Shown: in pieces, positions 11,660-20,737 of the stretch
How positions within the stretch are numbered: the stretch's first letter is position 1
How the letters are laid out: each line of letters starts with the position of its first letter
Assembly (NCBI GenBank): GCA_949361645.1
Contig: OX442416.1
Coordinates: 15,013,969 to 15,077,968, forward strand
Source of the DNA: Spongilla lacustris
Lineage: Eukaryota; Porifera; Demospongiae; Spongillida; Spongillidae
Direction: 5' to 3'
Length of the DNA: 64,000 bases
Made by a program: the position numbers and the translations under genes
Notes under the pieces: generated by a model
The model's input: the letters and a program-made list of their open reading frames with translations, nothing else
The model's database searches: none
What the model was told of the DNA's origin: nothing

Positions 11660-12482
11660 AATTGGGACAGTTTCCGAGAAAACTTCCTATGTTTTATAAC
11701 GTTATAAAATAATCGTGGTAGAACGTTTGAATTGCTATATCGTCCGAACGGTATAGGCTATCGACTTCCTATTTTAATGACTACATACTACACCATTGCT
11801 CTATGGTAAAATACATTTTGGTGTCTTGCACTTGCTCTGTGCCAGCATTGCAACGTTCGATACCCGACCAGGTTCAAATCCAACATAACTTTCTGTAGGA
11901 GTTATCAAATCGCTTCAAATTCGGTTTGTAGGTAGAGAGGTCCTATATCTATCGATATGTTTTGTTCGTTAATTTTTATGCCATCCGTTACGGAGATATA
12001 GTTGAACAAACTACGTGCACATTTTCCCGCTCGATTCGCGCCGATGATTTGGGCAAATCGCGTCCTGCTCAAAGTATGGGAGGCGGTGATTATATCATTG
12101 CCGCGTATAGAGCGGGAAAAAGTGCACGTCGTTTGTTCAACTATATCTCCGTAACGGATGGTATAAAAATTAACGAACAGAACAATTTGATAGGTATAGG
12201 ACCTCTTTACCTACAAACCGAATTTGAAGCGATTTGATTACTCCTACAGAAAGCTATGTTCGGTTTGAACCAGGTGGGGTATCGGACGTTGCAATGATGA
12301 TACTGAGCAAGTGCAAGACACAAAAATGTATTTTACCCTAGGGCAATGGTGTAGTATGAAGTGTTGAAAATAGGAAGTCGATAGCCTTTATTGTTCGGCA
12401 GATACAGCAATTCAAATGTTATAACACGATTATTTTATAATGTTATAAAACATAGGAAGTTTTCTCGGAAACTCTCCCAATT
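11660..12482. repeat. Long foldback (inverted repeat) element, arms about 380-400 bp
   Basis: The left arm starts aattgggacagtttccgaga and the right arm ends tctcggaaactctcccaatt. Corresponding blocks are mirrored all the way in, for example ctacaaaccgaatttgaagc at about 12211 against its complement near 11915. The centre is near 12072, flanked by cccgctc and gagcggg. Arms look roughly 85-90% identical by eye. The ORF at 11962-12237 spans the palindrome and is an artefact. Confidence 0.9.
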
Positions 12483-12657
12483 AATGTACCGCGGCACCCT
12501 GGACGCTCAATCCCATGCAGTAAGGTTTTTACACCTACATATCATAACTTAGTACAGGTTGCGGATATACTTTTCCATCACTGGTAATAACATTGATGGT
12601 GGTTAATTCAGTAATATATGTAACGTCATTACTATTTCGCCACTTTTATGTCCATGC

Positions 12658-12978
12658 TAGCCTGGTCCCCAGGCCCTGTTTTATTAAAGTTACGGGGGGG
12701 GGGGGGGGTTGGGGGGGGGGAAACAGATACTGCCAGGGTCCTAGCGCGTCCCAGAAAACCTGGGGTAAACGTAATTTGGTTCCGAGAAGCGGTGGCTTAT
12801 TCTTTATCGTGTCTTAACGAGCGAAATCAGACGAGCAGGATACGCCATCGCAAAATCAGACGAGTATATGGAATGGTTTCTACGGTTACCGCAGACTAGC
12901 GCATGCGCGCTAGGACCCTGGCAGTGTCCTGTTTTTCCCCCCGTAACTTTAATAAAACAGGGCCTGGGGACGAGGCTA
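12658..12978. mobile_element. MITE with 9-bp target duplication
   Basis: The ends TAGCCTGGTCCCCAGGCCCT and (reverse complement of the right end) TAGCCTCGTCCCCAGGCCCT extend into a terminal inverted repeat of about 75-90 bp. The flanks are tgtccatgc (12649-12657) and tgtccatgc (12979-12987), a perfect 9-bp duplication. No coding capacity. The terminal motif resembles that of the large element at 13539-20678 (TAGTCTCGTACCCAGACCC, about 15 of 19 positions), which also made a 9-bp duplication. It may be a non-autonomous relative. Confidence 0.85.
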
Positions 12979-13208
12979 TGTCCATGCATGCATGTTGATG
13001 CACTCCGTCGTAAAGATATTTAAACCGAGGAGTTAATTTGAACCGCTTCCGAAAAAACGAGATCATATCTCGGGATAGGAACGGGATTTCGCTATCGGAC
13101 TTTTTTTTCTGTATGTAGGAAATACGTGCGCGTAAAACAAAGGATTGGCGCCCAAAAAGTTTTAATTTAATTGTTAGATTAGTCTTCCTAGCCGAAAAAC
13201 GCGGCGTC

Positions 13209-13538
13209 ATGGAGGGTAACGGCGGAGAGGGGGCAGCTGCAGAGGGGCCTAGAAGGAGCCCACGGGGTGGGGGAGCCATCGTGTCTTACGTGACACCTAT
13301 AAATATTCTCCTGGAGACGCTGCTAACGGCCGTGCTTGCCTTCAAGGCAGTCGAGGTCCCAAAGGGCTCCAGAAAGCAGACTTGCAGAAGCTTGCCAAAG
13401 ATGCCCTCAAGCTGCCCATGAACAAGGAGCCTACTCCCTTGCTTGCTCTGCCTGCCCCACCTACACGCAACTCTACCGTAGCCGCTGGGCAGCCGGGCCC
13501 GAGCTCCGCTGCTATGCCAGATGAGCCCGATGATGACG
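13209..13538 (+). pseudogene. 3' part of a coding region interrupted by a transposon; last codons at 20688-20737
   Basis: The frame running through about 13365-13538 encodes GLQKADLQKLAKDALKLP, a Pro/Ala/Ser linker and DEPDDD, and is then cut by the element at 13539. After the element and one copy of the 9-bp duplication, the same frame continues at 20688 as GGWGEEGASDSGSDTE and a TGA stop at 20735-20737. That is a natural-looking acidic C-terminus. An ATG at 13209 opens a different frame (MEGNGGEGAAAEGPRR...), so an upstream splice site or a frameshift must lie between. The protein family was not recognised. It may be a host gene or part of another mobile element. Confidence 0.5.
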
Positions 13539-13707
13539 TAGTCTCGTACCCAGATCCAGATTCCCACAGCTGCGGATGGATTACATCACCGCTACGTGGA
13601 AAGTAGTCTCGTACCCAGACCCAGATTCCCACAGCTGCGGATGGATTACATCACCGCTACGTGGAAAGTGGGTCTGGGATTTTCGTACACAAAAGTCGTT
13701 CTGGTGC
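13539..13707. repeat. Left terminal repeat of the DUF6589-RecQ transposon, with tandem duplication of its outer 65 bp
   Basis: Two head-to-tail copies start TAGTCTCGTACCCAGA, at 13539 and 13604, differing by a single base (agatcc versus agaccc). Only the inner copy continues into the full 104-bp repeat. The outer copy abuts the 9-bp target duplication, so the duplicated end was the one mobilised, or the duplication formed during insertion. Confidence 0.92.
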
Positions 13708-13796
13708 AATTCTAATGTTACGTAATAATAAATGACGTCAAAAGTAATCAGTGTTCCGCCAGCACTCATATTAGTGTAATTGGTTAATCACATCGA

Positions 13797-16700
13797 ATGT
13801 ACCGCTGTAAGCTTTGCGACGCTCCTGTTTTGGAGTGTAAAAATAGGAGGCGACTAGCTAGTACAACATCGCAACAATGTAGAGCATTGCTTATTGCTTT
13901 AGCAATCGAGACTGATTCGGCAAAGGAGTATGAATCTGGATATTTGTGCAAAAGATGCTACGACTCCGTTGGAAAGTACCTATCACTACAAGAAGCATTG
14001 GAAGACCTTAAAAAAGATCTGAAGTCAAAGATCTCTTCCCGGCACGTGCAGTACTCATGCGGGGAAGCTGTGCCATCAGAAAAGCGAGGGTGTCTGACAT
14101 TGACGTTTCACAAGGAGAGCAAGCTGTCAAGGTGAGTTTGAATGGACATGCAAATTAAGGTTCAGTTTATATTCTAAATAGGTTCTTGTGACGTATGAAC
14201 GATTCGTGAAGAAGTATACGTTTTGTCCCCAAACAGGAAAGCGATAGGTAAATCGCTAGCGCGCAATGCTGAACAGGCATTTGCAAAGCATTCTATCGAA
14301 TCCGATACAATGAGAAAAGCCTTGTTCGCAAGAATTCACAGGATGGTTGCTGAAGAAATGAAGAAAATCCTCAATGACGCTACATACTCAGTGCATGTGC
14401 AAGGGGTGAATAGGGACAACTTTAAAGTCAACACGTGGAAGGACCAGTACACCACACTAAGTCGAATAGCGCCTGTTCTCATAGGGATCCTAGATGCATG
14501 CATTCCTCGAGCTCGTTACAGTTGTAAAAGTTCTAAAAAGCACTGTATAATAACTTCTTGTGTAGCAGTTCTGGTGAAATCACACAGCAAGCTGAACATC
14601 TCTCATCTTTTGATATCTCTCATTCTATATATTTTGGACTCGCGGGAAAACAGGTTGGGCCTACAAATACACATATGGTACTGACTGCATAACTTGCTGT
14701 CCCCCCCCCCCCCTCCCACAATGCTGGAAAAGATGGGGTTATGTCTCTCGAGCTGTACTACACGAAGTTTGATTGATACACTTGGTATTAACTATGATCA
14801 AGAAGTTATGCAATGGGTTACAGCACTTCAGATGTTTACACCAACCAGTCATGTGAGTTTGAATATGTAACTTCTGCATTCAGTAATACATTACCATATG
14901 TATTTTTCAGGGCTACATGTCAACTGTATCTGTGGCACAAAACTCTGATCAGTCTGACTCACTATCGTGCCCATCTGAATTGGACTTTTCACTACAACCT
15001 TTGCGTGCATCTACTCCACATACATCCTCCATATCCTCATCATCAAAATCCTCATTTGAAAACTCCGAGTCTCCTATACGCCCAGAAATATCTGTTCTGT
15101 CTGAGTCATCCAGTATTGAAAAAGCACCTATCTCTGAGCAAGGTGATATAAGTGGATCTATGGCTGCACAAGGTGACGTTGGATCCCGCATGGCTGAGCA
15201 AGGTGATTTAAGTGGATCCATGGCTGAGCAAGGGGATTTATATGGACCTATTGCTGAGCAAGGTGATGTAAGTGGACCTATTGCTGAGCAAGATGATGTA
15301 AGTGGACCTATTCCTGAGCAAGGTGATGTAAGTGGACCTATTCCTGAGCAAGGTGATGTAGGTGGACCTATTGCTGAGCAAGGTGATGTAAGTGGACCTA
15401 TTGCTGAGCAAGGTGATGTAAGTGGTCTCCATAGTGATGTAGTAGATGTTGGAGAAGGTGATGATGAAAAAGAGACATGGTCTGGTTTTAAACTACATGC
15501 GAATAAACAATCAAGCTAATTCTGTACATTACTTTAATGTTTATGCAGTCAGAGACAGAATTAACTTTAGTCATCTTAGTAGCAATGCAGGTATGATTAG
15601 TCCTGAAGATATTAAATTTGATGCTTATTATCCTTCAAGTGATGATGACAATAAATTACTGCTTAATTTTAAGATCCTTGTTACTAGAATTTTGGTGAAG
15701 CATCTTCCTGGTATGGAGAAATTGTCAAATAAAGTTACTGACCATATCAGTCACAAGTATTCAAGTAACATGACCCAAAAATCTAAAGTGGTATGTTCAC
15801 ATACGTATGTAGTACCAAATAGCACGTTTGTTATTGTTTCATTGCTCATGTTGGTTCCTCTGGGAGTGCTGCTGAAAAATGAGAATGTTTTAGATGACAT
15901 GATTGATATTCTAGATGCTCTGCATAAATATGTTCTAAAAAAGACCAGCATTCAGTCTGTGGACATTTGTGAAGAGAATGGAGCAACAAGAACAATGGAT
16001 CTCCAGATTCACCATTTCCACCATATATTGCTAGGGGGTGATCAGTTGACAGTCACGAGAGTCCGAGGTAGCCAGGGAATAGTATCAAACTCTTATAATG
16101 GCAGTGAGCGCATTGAAGGATTCATTCCTGTGATCGAAGACTGGCACACAATATATGCAGGTACATTGGTTATTGTACATATCATTGTGTACATGTATGT
16201 AGTGAGTGATACATTGCTTATTGCTGCTGGATGTGATGGTGAGGTGAGGGTGATGTGGTGTGGTGAGGGTGATGTGGTGTGGTGAGGGTGATGTGATGTG
16301 GTGAGGGTGATGTGGTGTGGTGAGGGAGGAGCATGGCTAGCCTTGTGATGTTAGGCGTGAGATGTGGTAATTGGTAGATATCTACCAGCTGTAAAGGTCA
16401 TAATGTGTTGATGATGTGGTATTTGATAGATAATCTGACAGCTGCCTTTTTGTGTAGGTGGTGTGGAAACGTTTGTACAGCACATGCTCAGGATATGATG
16501 GAGGAACTTTGTTCCATCTCAGAAATGTGATCAACAGGAGAAATGTAGTGACAAATGTTAAGAAAGACCTAAATTCCTGTGAAGAGTTCATGGAGCTAGT
16601 AACAACTGCCCATGTTCTTTCTGCTGCAATTGAGATCACAAAAGTTGATGACCTATCAGGCTTATCTATGATGATATTGACCGGTAACAGCCAGGACCAT

Positions 16701-16835
16701 TTTGATGAGCTAGCTACTGTGGCTAAGAATGTGTGCAAAGAGTTTTGCAGAGTTTCATATTCTAGTATACCCCATTCGTCCAGCACTAAAGTCATCTACA
16801 CTATCCCGTTAGAACTTTATTATTATCAATTGTAA
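13797..16835 (+). CDS. DUF6589-type putative transposase (multi-exon, probably truncated)
   Basis: Exon 1 (13797-about 14132) encodes a ZAD-like zinc region, MYRCKLCDAP ... YLCKRCYDSVGKYLSLQEALED. Exon 2 (about 14183-14540) encodes VLVTYERFVKKYTFCPQTGK and a helical region (AGNAEQ-type, IESDTMRKALF). Exon 3 (about 14720-14846) encodes LCLSSCTTRSLIDTLGINYD. Exon 4 (from about 14911) is Ser-rich and holds a 10-residue repeat. The core follows at 15490-16160: YFNVYAVRDRINFSHLSS, NVLDDMIDILDALHKYV, GGDQLTVTRVRGSQG and VIEDWHTIY. The last part (16458-16835) has VVWKRLYS, GGTLFHLRNVINRRNVV and TTAHVLSAAIE. GDQLT..R and EDWH are hallmarks I associate with DUF6589 proteins. The usual C-terminal third is missing, and reading frames around 14085 and 15790 are not cleanly joined, so this copy is likely defective. 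Transposase activity is inferred from context. Confidence 0.75.
15133..15430 (+). repeat. 30-bp in-frame minisatellite inside the DUF6589-type gene
   Basis: About ten units of ggacctattgctgagcaagg plus tgatgtaagt encode the decapeptide GPIAEQGDVS with small variations (GSMAEQGDLS, GPIPEQGDVS). The period is a multiple of 3, so the frame is kept. Expansion has added about 100 residues to a region that is otherwise a Ser-rich linker. Confidence 0.92.
16226..16335. repeat. Short minisatellite in the last intron of the DUF6589-type gene
   Basis: Repeats of ggtgagggtgatgtggtgt (19 bp, about five copies) lie between the EDWH exon and the VVWKRLYS exon. Confidence 0.8.
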
Positions 16836-17612
16836 TATGTGAATATAAATGTATTTTAAACAGGAATGATTTACAATTACAACTTGTACACTCACAGTTC
16901 AATGCACATATGTCACAACAGCTGCACTCAATAATATGATCAAATGTACTGTCAAAGTATGCCATCAGCATACATGTAGCTCTCCTGCACATAACTGTGT
17001 TGGTACAGTAGTCTTTCATGTCTTTACAAGCAGTGTGTTGTGACTTAAAATCAGCTTTTTTCCAAAACAGTAGTGCATTTGCTGGTTGGCAGTTTCGTCC
17101 TGCTCTCCCACACTCCTGTACATATGACTCCAAGTCAGCTGGTGGTCCTGTCACGCCTAATTTTGTCCTACCCGGAAATGGTCCGGCGGACCTCATTAGG
17201 CTGCCTGAAATGGTCCGGCGGACCAAATCAAGCTGCCTAAAATGGTCCATCGGACCATTTCAGGCTGCCCTAAATGGTCCTACTCTGCCTGTTTTGGTAC
17301 GTTAGACAGACCACTTTTAGCAGCATGTTTTTGTCCGAGCTAGATACATGCATATAATAATTATTATTATTATAATTATAACATATATATTTGGGGAGAC
17401 AATTTGGTTCTATGTATATGTATGCTGCAAAACATGCTGAGACAATTTAATTTGCTTTTTGAGTATAACCTTTCAGATGGCATACAAGTATATACACAGC
17501 ATGTATAGTGTTTCAAATAGCAGCATGAAAGATGAAAAACACAATGTCTGACTCAAAACAAATCGAACTGCTTACATCGTTTTTACAACTTCAAAATGAT
17601 TTTGCACATTGG

Positions 17613-18092
17613 TTATAAAGATGGATTCTTCACTAATTCATGAGGAGAATAAAGTGTCCAATGATAGATCTTTTCAGTAAAGTTGAATACATGAATTTTT
17701 GTATTCAACAAGCAGAAAGTTGCAGTGATTTCCAAACCTGTGGCCCATTCTCCAGGAAATTGTACCTTAGATTGCACAATGTATGATTGCATTGATGTAT
17801 TACGCGCGCGAGGCAAAAGGCAGGATATCTTTTCATTTGAGGAATTAGATATATCATGTAAGTTGTATAACAAGTATAACCTTATTTCTTCATGATATTC
17901 CTGTGATCCAGTAACAATCATAGCAATGCAGCGGAAAAAACAGTTTCCATTTGGTGAAATCGGCCCAATAAAATCAATTGCTACATGATACCAAGTGGTG
18001 ATTACAGGAACAGGATGAAGTTCAGTTGAAGTAACAACAAGTTTATCAGAATTCTTCTGGCAAGCCTCACAGGATGCAACCTGTAAAAACAT
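17613..18092 (-). pseudogene. Integrase-OTU fusion frame created by internal deletion
   Basis: The open frame starts within the H2C2 zinc region (VASCEACQKNSDK, with the CxxC intact unlike in element 1). It runs through the first catalytic Asp (YHVAIDFIGPISP) and passes directly, in frame, into the OTU motif NGNCFFRCIA and the rest of the OTU domain (to NPSL, stop at about 17613). The second Asp and the Glu of the integrase, the GPY/F module and the linker are absent. It cannot be a working transposase. Whether the fusion is expressed is unknown. Upstream coding sequence is broken by the MITE at 18206-18361. Confidence 0.75.
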
Positions 18093-18205
18093 GTCAATAA
18101 ATTAATGTGACTAATTGCAACCATTACTAGTTGAAAAACTTCATTGTTGAGTCCTTTCCACGTGAAACGTTCTCTATAATCCTTTTGATGGTACGTTTTG
18201 TTCCC

Positions 18206-18361
18206 CACAGGAAAAAAACGCGTCAAATCAATTTTTATAGATGATTTAACACACTTGCGTAAGAGTACGTAAGAGTACTGTTCAATCATACGATGATTCT
18301 ACAAGTGATTTTAAAATCATTTATGGGATCAAAAATTGATTCGCGGTCTTTTTTTGCTGTG
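18206..18361. mobile_element. CACTA-like MITE with 3-bp target duplication
   Basis: The ends are CACAGGAAAAAAACGCG and (reverse complement) CACAGCAAAAAAAGACCGCG, inside which lie copies of AATCAATTTTTATAG-type sequence. Flanks are ccc and ccc (18203-18205, 18362-18364). Element 1 has the uninterrupted sequence (gttttgttcccagatggcc as reverse complement of about 2407-2432), proving an insertion. A second copy lies at 61392-61525. Confidence 0.85.
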
Positions 18362-18756
18362 CCCAGATGGCCAGACGTAGGGTCAGAATGACAGGAATGT
18401 AGAATCCTCTGCTTCTCACATGCATCCAAAATGAACCTCACAACCTATTTCAGTAAACATGCGAAAGAGCGACGACGGGTGAAATCGGACTACTTATCCT
18501 AAGACTCTAAAACCATACGCTCACACTTCGTATCTTTGTAATGAGGTATCCTATAGCCATTATGTGTCTCCTATGCTACCACGCTTGTCAATGATGCCGG
18601 ACCAAAGAGTGGAAAAGAATCTGTTCACCACCAAGAGCACATAGGCCTAGTTACATGCTGCACGCACCTTAGTCGTTCCATTCATTTTTCTTTTAGTTCA
18701 CACTTTAAGAAAATCTTTTCCGCCTTTCGTCTGATTGATCGTTTCTTGTTCTCATC

Positions 18757-19168
18757 CAGTGGCGGCCTGGCCGGGGGTCCAGGGGGGGGCACCAACCCAC
18801 CTGCCGCTTTATGACGTGGGGCGCCACGAGCACCGAAGGGCACCAGGCGGCAGGTCAATGTATTTTCGATCCAGCGTTGGCGCTCAATCGTCTGATTTAA
18901 TGGTTATAAATCTTGATTAAATTAACAAATCAACTTGCATGCATTGTGCATGCAAGTGCGCGGCCGGTCGATCATCCTCCGGACAGCAACCTCCCCCCCC
19001 CCCCCCCCCCCCCCGCTCGTTGGATCGGCCGAAGGCGGACAGCACCCTCCCCCCTTCTTCCCTCGTTAAATGCGGAAAGCACCGAAACGGGGGGCTGGGG
19101 GGGGGGGGGGGGGGGGGCGCCATTCTCGTGTGTGCCCCCTCTGCCATAAAGTAGCCAGGCCGCCACTG
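18757..19168. mobile_element. hAT-like MITE nested in Ginger element 2
   Basis: The ends CAGTGGCGGCCTGGC and GCCAGGCCGCCACTG are inverted copies. Flanks ttctcatc (18749-18756) and ttcgcatc (19169-19176) match at 7 of 8 bases. Element 1 has the empty site (a single tttgcatc in the reverse complement of about 2025-2040). The interior is non-coding with poly-C (18990-19014) and poly-G (19090-19117) tracts and overlapping spurious ORFs. Confidence 0.85.
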
Positions 19169-20737
19169 TTCGCATCGCATCCTTTAGGGTACGACCTTGT
19201 AACTGTATGCCAGTTCAAGAGTGTCACCTTCTCGTCTGTCCCTGATTCAGACGACATTTTCAACACCTTCCAAAGGAAAGAACTAACGTGGGACCATAGA
19301 TGTTATGTTTACTATAATATCTATGGTGGGACCAAAAAATGGCACGTGGGACAAAATCAAGCACCTAAAATTGTCCGGCCGGACAATTTCAGGCAGCCTT
19401 TTTTGGTCCGGCCGGACCGAAATTAGACGCGGACCAAATCGTGCGTGACAGTCCCCAATGGATGATTTGGCAGACATCAACACAATCTATCCCCATGCCA
19501 AATGCAATTGTACATATTACAATTCGAAGAGGGCTGTCGCTGGTACTAAAGGATGCTACAATGGATTCATTTTTCAGCAATGAAAGAAAAAAATGGTAGA
19601 GTAGTGTGCATTCTTCGTACCTTCAGCAGAAGATGATCATCCATAGCAGTTTTCTTCTTAAGGTTTTCAGTTTCACAGCTAATGGGCTGAAGGCCTCTTC
19701 AATACTCACTTTTTGCCTAACAGCATACGAAATGTTAGGTTTGTCTGGTGATGCAGACACGACAACAGGATTAATAAGACCCAGGGTAGAAATTACCCTG
19801 TCTCTAGTTGTAGTTGTAGCAGTTGCTGTCATACCCATGATGTGAACATGTGGAGGAATTAAACTTCGAACCTCTCCAAGGATTTGAAACTCTTTTCTGA
19901 AGTAGTCCCCCCTTAAGAATTTAGCATGAAATAAACCCGGCAGACACATTATATGATGACACTAACCATTTGGTGACACAGTGCACCTCATCTACTACAA
20001 AGGCAACCAGGTTGCTCCTGTAAACATGTGTCCTCAGCATTTCTCTCCAGGTTACGTTCAACATCAGAAGCTCAGGACCAATGAAAACAATTTGGACTTC
20101 TACTCTTAATATCTTTTCCTGTTGGAAACGGTCGTGCACTTCGCTACAGATATGAGCTGCCGACAAGCCTCTAGAACTCAGCGCAGCAACCTTTAAGAAG
20201 GTTGCCATGGATGGAAGGCTCTTTTTTACAAATCTCTTACTTGATCTTTCATTAAATCAATCAAAGGCGAAATTACTATCACGATGCTGCCAACGCGACG
20301 GTATAGATAATCAAATGCGTAGGGTAACACAGAGAAACAGAGCGACTTTCCACAGCCAGTAGGCAGACTAATGAAGACATCGTGCCCTTCCATGAAGCTT
20401 TTAATAGCTTTGTGTTGGTTTGGACGAAGTGTAGGATAACCCAGTTTTTGAGCCGCTTGGTACACCGCCATGACTGGCACTATATCTGTAATTACACTGG
20501 TACATGTACAATAGAATGCAATTAACGTGACGTCACGGGTGCTCTGCATTCTGATTGTGCGCCTAAAATCAGGCGCACCAGAACGACTTTTGTGTACGAA
20601 AATCCCAGACCCACTTTCCACGTAGCGGTGATGTAATCCATCCGCAGCTGTGGGAATCTGGGTCTGGGTACGAGACTAATGATGACGGGGGGTGGGGGGA
20701 GGAGGGAGCTAGTGATTCAGGCTCTGATACCGAATGA

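Larger units (their letters stand above)
17149..19450 (-). mobile_element. Ginger-like DNA transposon, internally deleted (element 2)
   Basis: Ends TGTCACGC...GCGTGACA match element 1 (1784-5314), with the same GGTCCGGC-rich subterminal regions. Flanks gtcc (17145-17148) and gtcc (19451-19454) form a perfect 4-bp duplication as known for Ginger. Removing the element and one copy of gtcc restores the RecQ reading frame through HWGPPADLESYVQE. Relative to element 1 it lacks about 2 kb between the integrase DFIG motif and the OTU domain. It has gained a CACTA-like MITE (18206-18361) and a hAT-like MITE (18757-19168), both absent from element 1. Confidence 0.9.
16801..20471 (-). pseudogene. RecQ-type DNA helicase of the transposon, split by a Ginger-like insertion
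   Basis: Exon 1 (20471-20241) has LRPNQ (motif 0), PTGCGKSLCF (Walker A, motif I) and VISPLIDLMKDQ (motif Ia). Exon 2 (20190-19967) has GPELLM and DEVHCVTKW (motif II). Exon 3 (from 19911) has MGMTATAT (motif III), a motif-IV region and ICTIAFGMGIDCVDV (motif V). Splice phases agree across introns of 50 and 55 nt. The gene is cut at 19454 by the element at 17149-19450 and resumes at 17148 with GPPADLESYVQECGRAGR (motif VI). A Cys-rich RecQ-C zinc region follows (CRRATCMLMAYFD ... CSCCDICALNCEC). Besides the insertion, a TGA lies at 19625-19623 between motifs IV and V, and the segment just before motif V looks shortened. The known family role is 3'-5' DNA unwinding. A role in transposition is inference. 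Its 3' end overlaps the DUF6589-type gene tail to tail. Confidence 0.85.
13539..20678. mobile_element. 7.1-kb DNA transposon carrying a DUF6589-type gene and a RecQ-type helicase gene
   Basis: Terminal inverted repeats of 104 bp (13604-13707 and 20575-20678) are identical when one is reverse-complemented. The left end carries an extra direct copy of the outer 65 bp (13539-13603). Flanks are atgatgacg at 13530-13538 and 20679-20687, a perfect 9-bp duplication. Two genes start about 90-105 bp inside each repeat and converge: DUF6589-like on plus (13797-16835) and RecQ-like on minus (20471-16801). This suggests promoters in or next to the repeats. Helicase-bearing lineages are known in the Academ superfamily, which is the first alternative to test. 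The termini and 9-bp duplication could also suit a Mutator-like assignment. A Ginger-like element (17149-19450) has inserted inside the helicase gene. Confidence 0.88.

Noticed and set aside
11962..12237. 91-codon ORF
   Set aside because: Spans the centre of a long palindrome; no family and no start context.
15133..15430. CRISPR-like array (30-bp repeats)
   Set aside because: Units are contiguous without spacers, in frame within a eukaryotic exon: a coding minisatellite.
16801..20471. Host RecQ/BLM/WRN orthologue
   Set aside because: The gene lies wholly inside transposon terminal repeats with a target duplication, lacks domains of host paralogues such as HRDC or exonuclease, and carries a stop.
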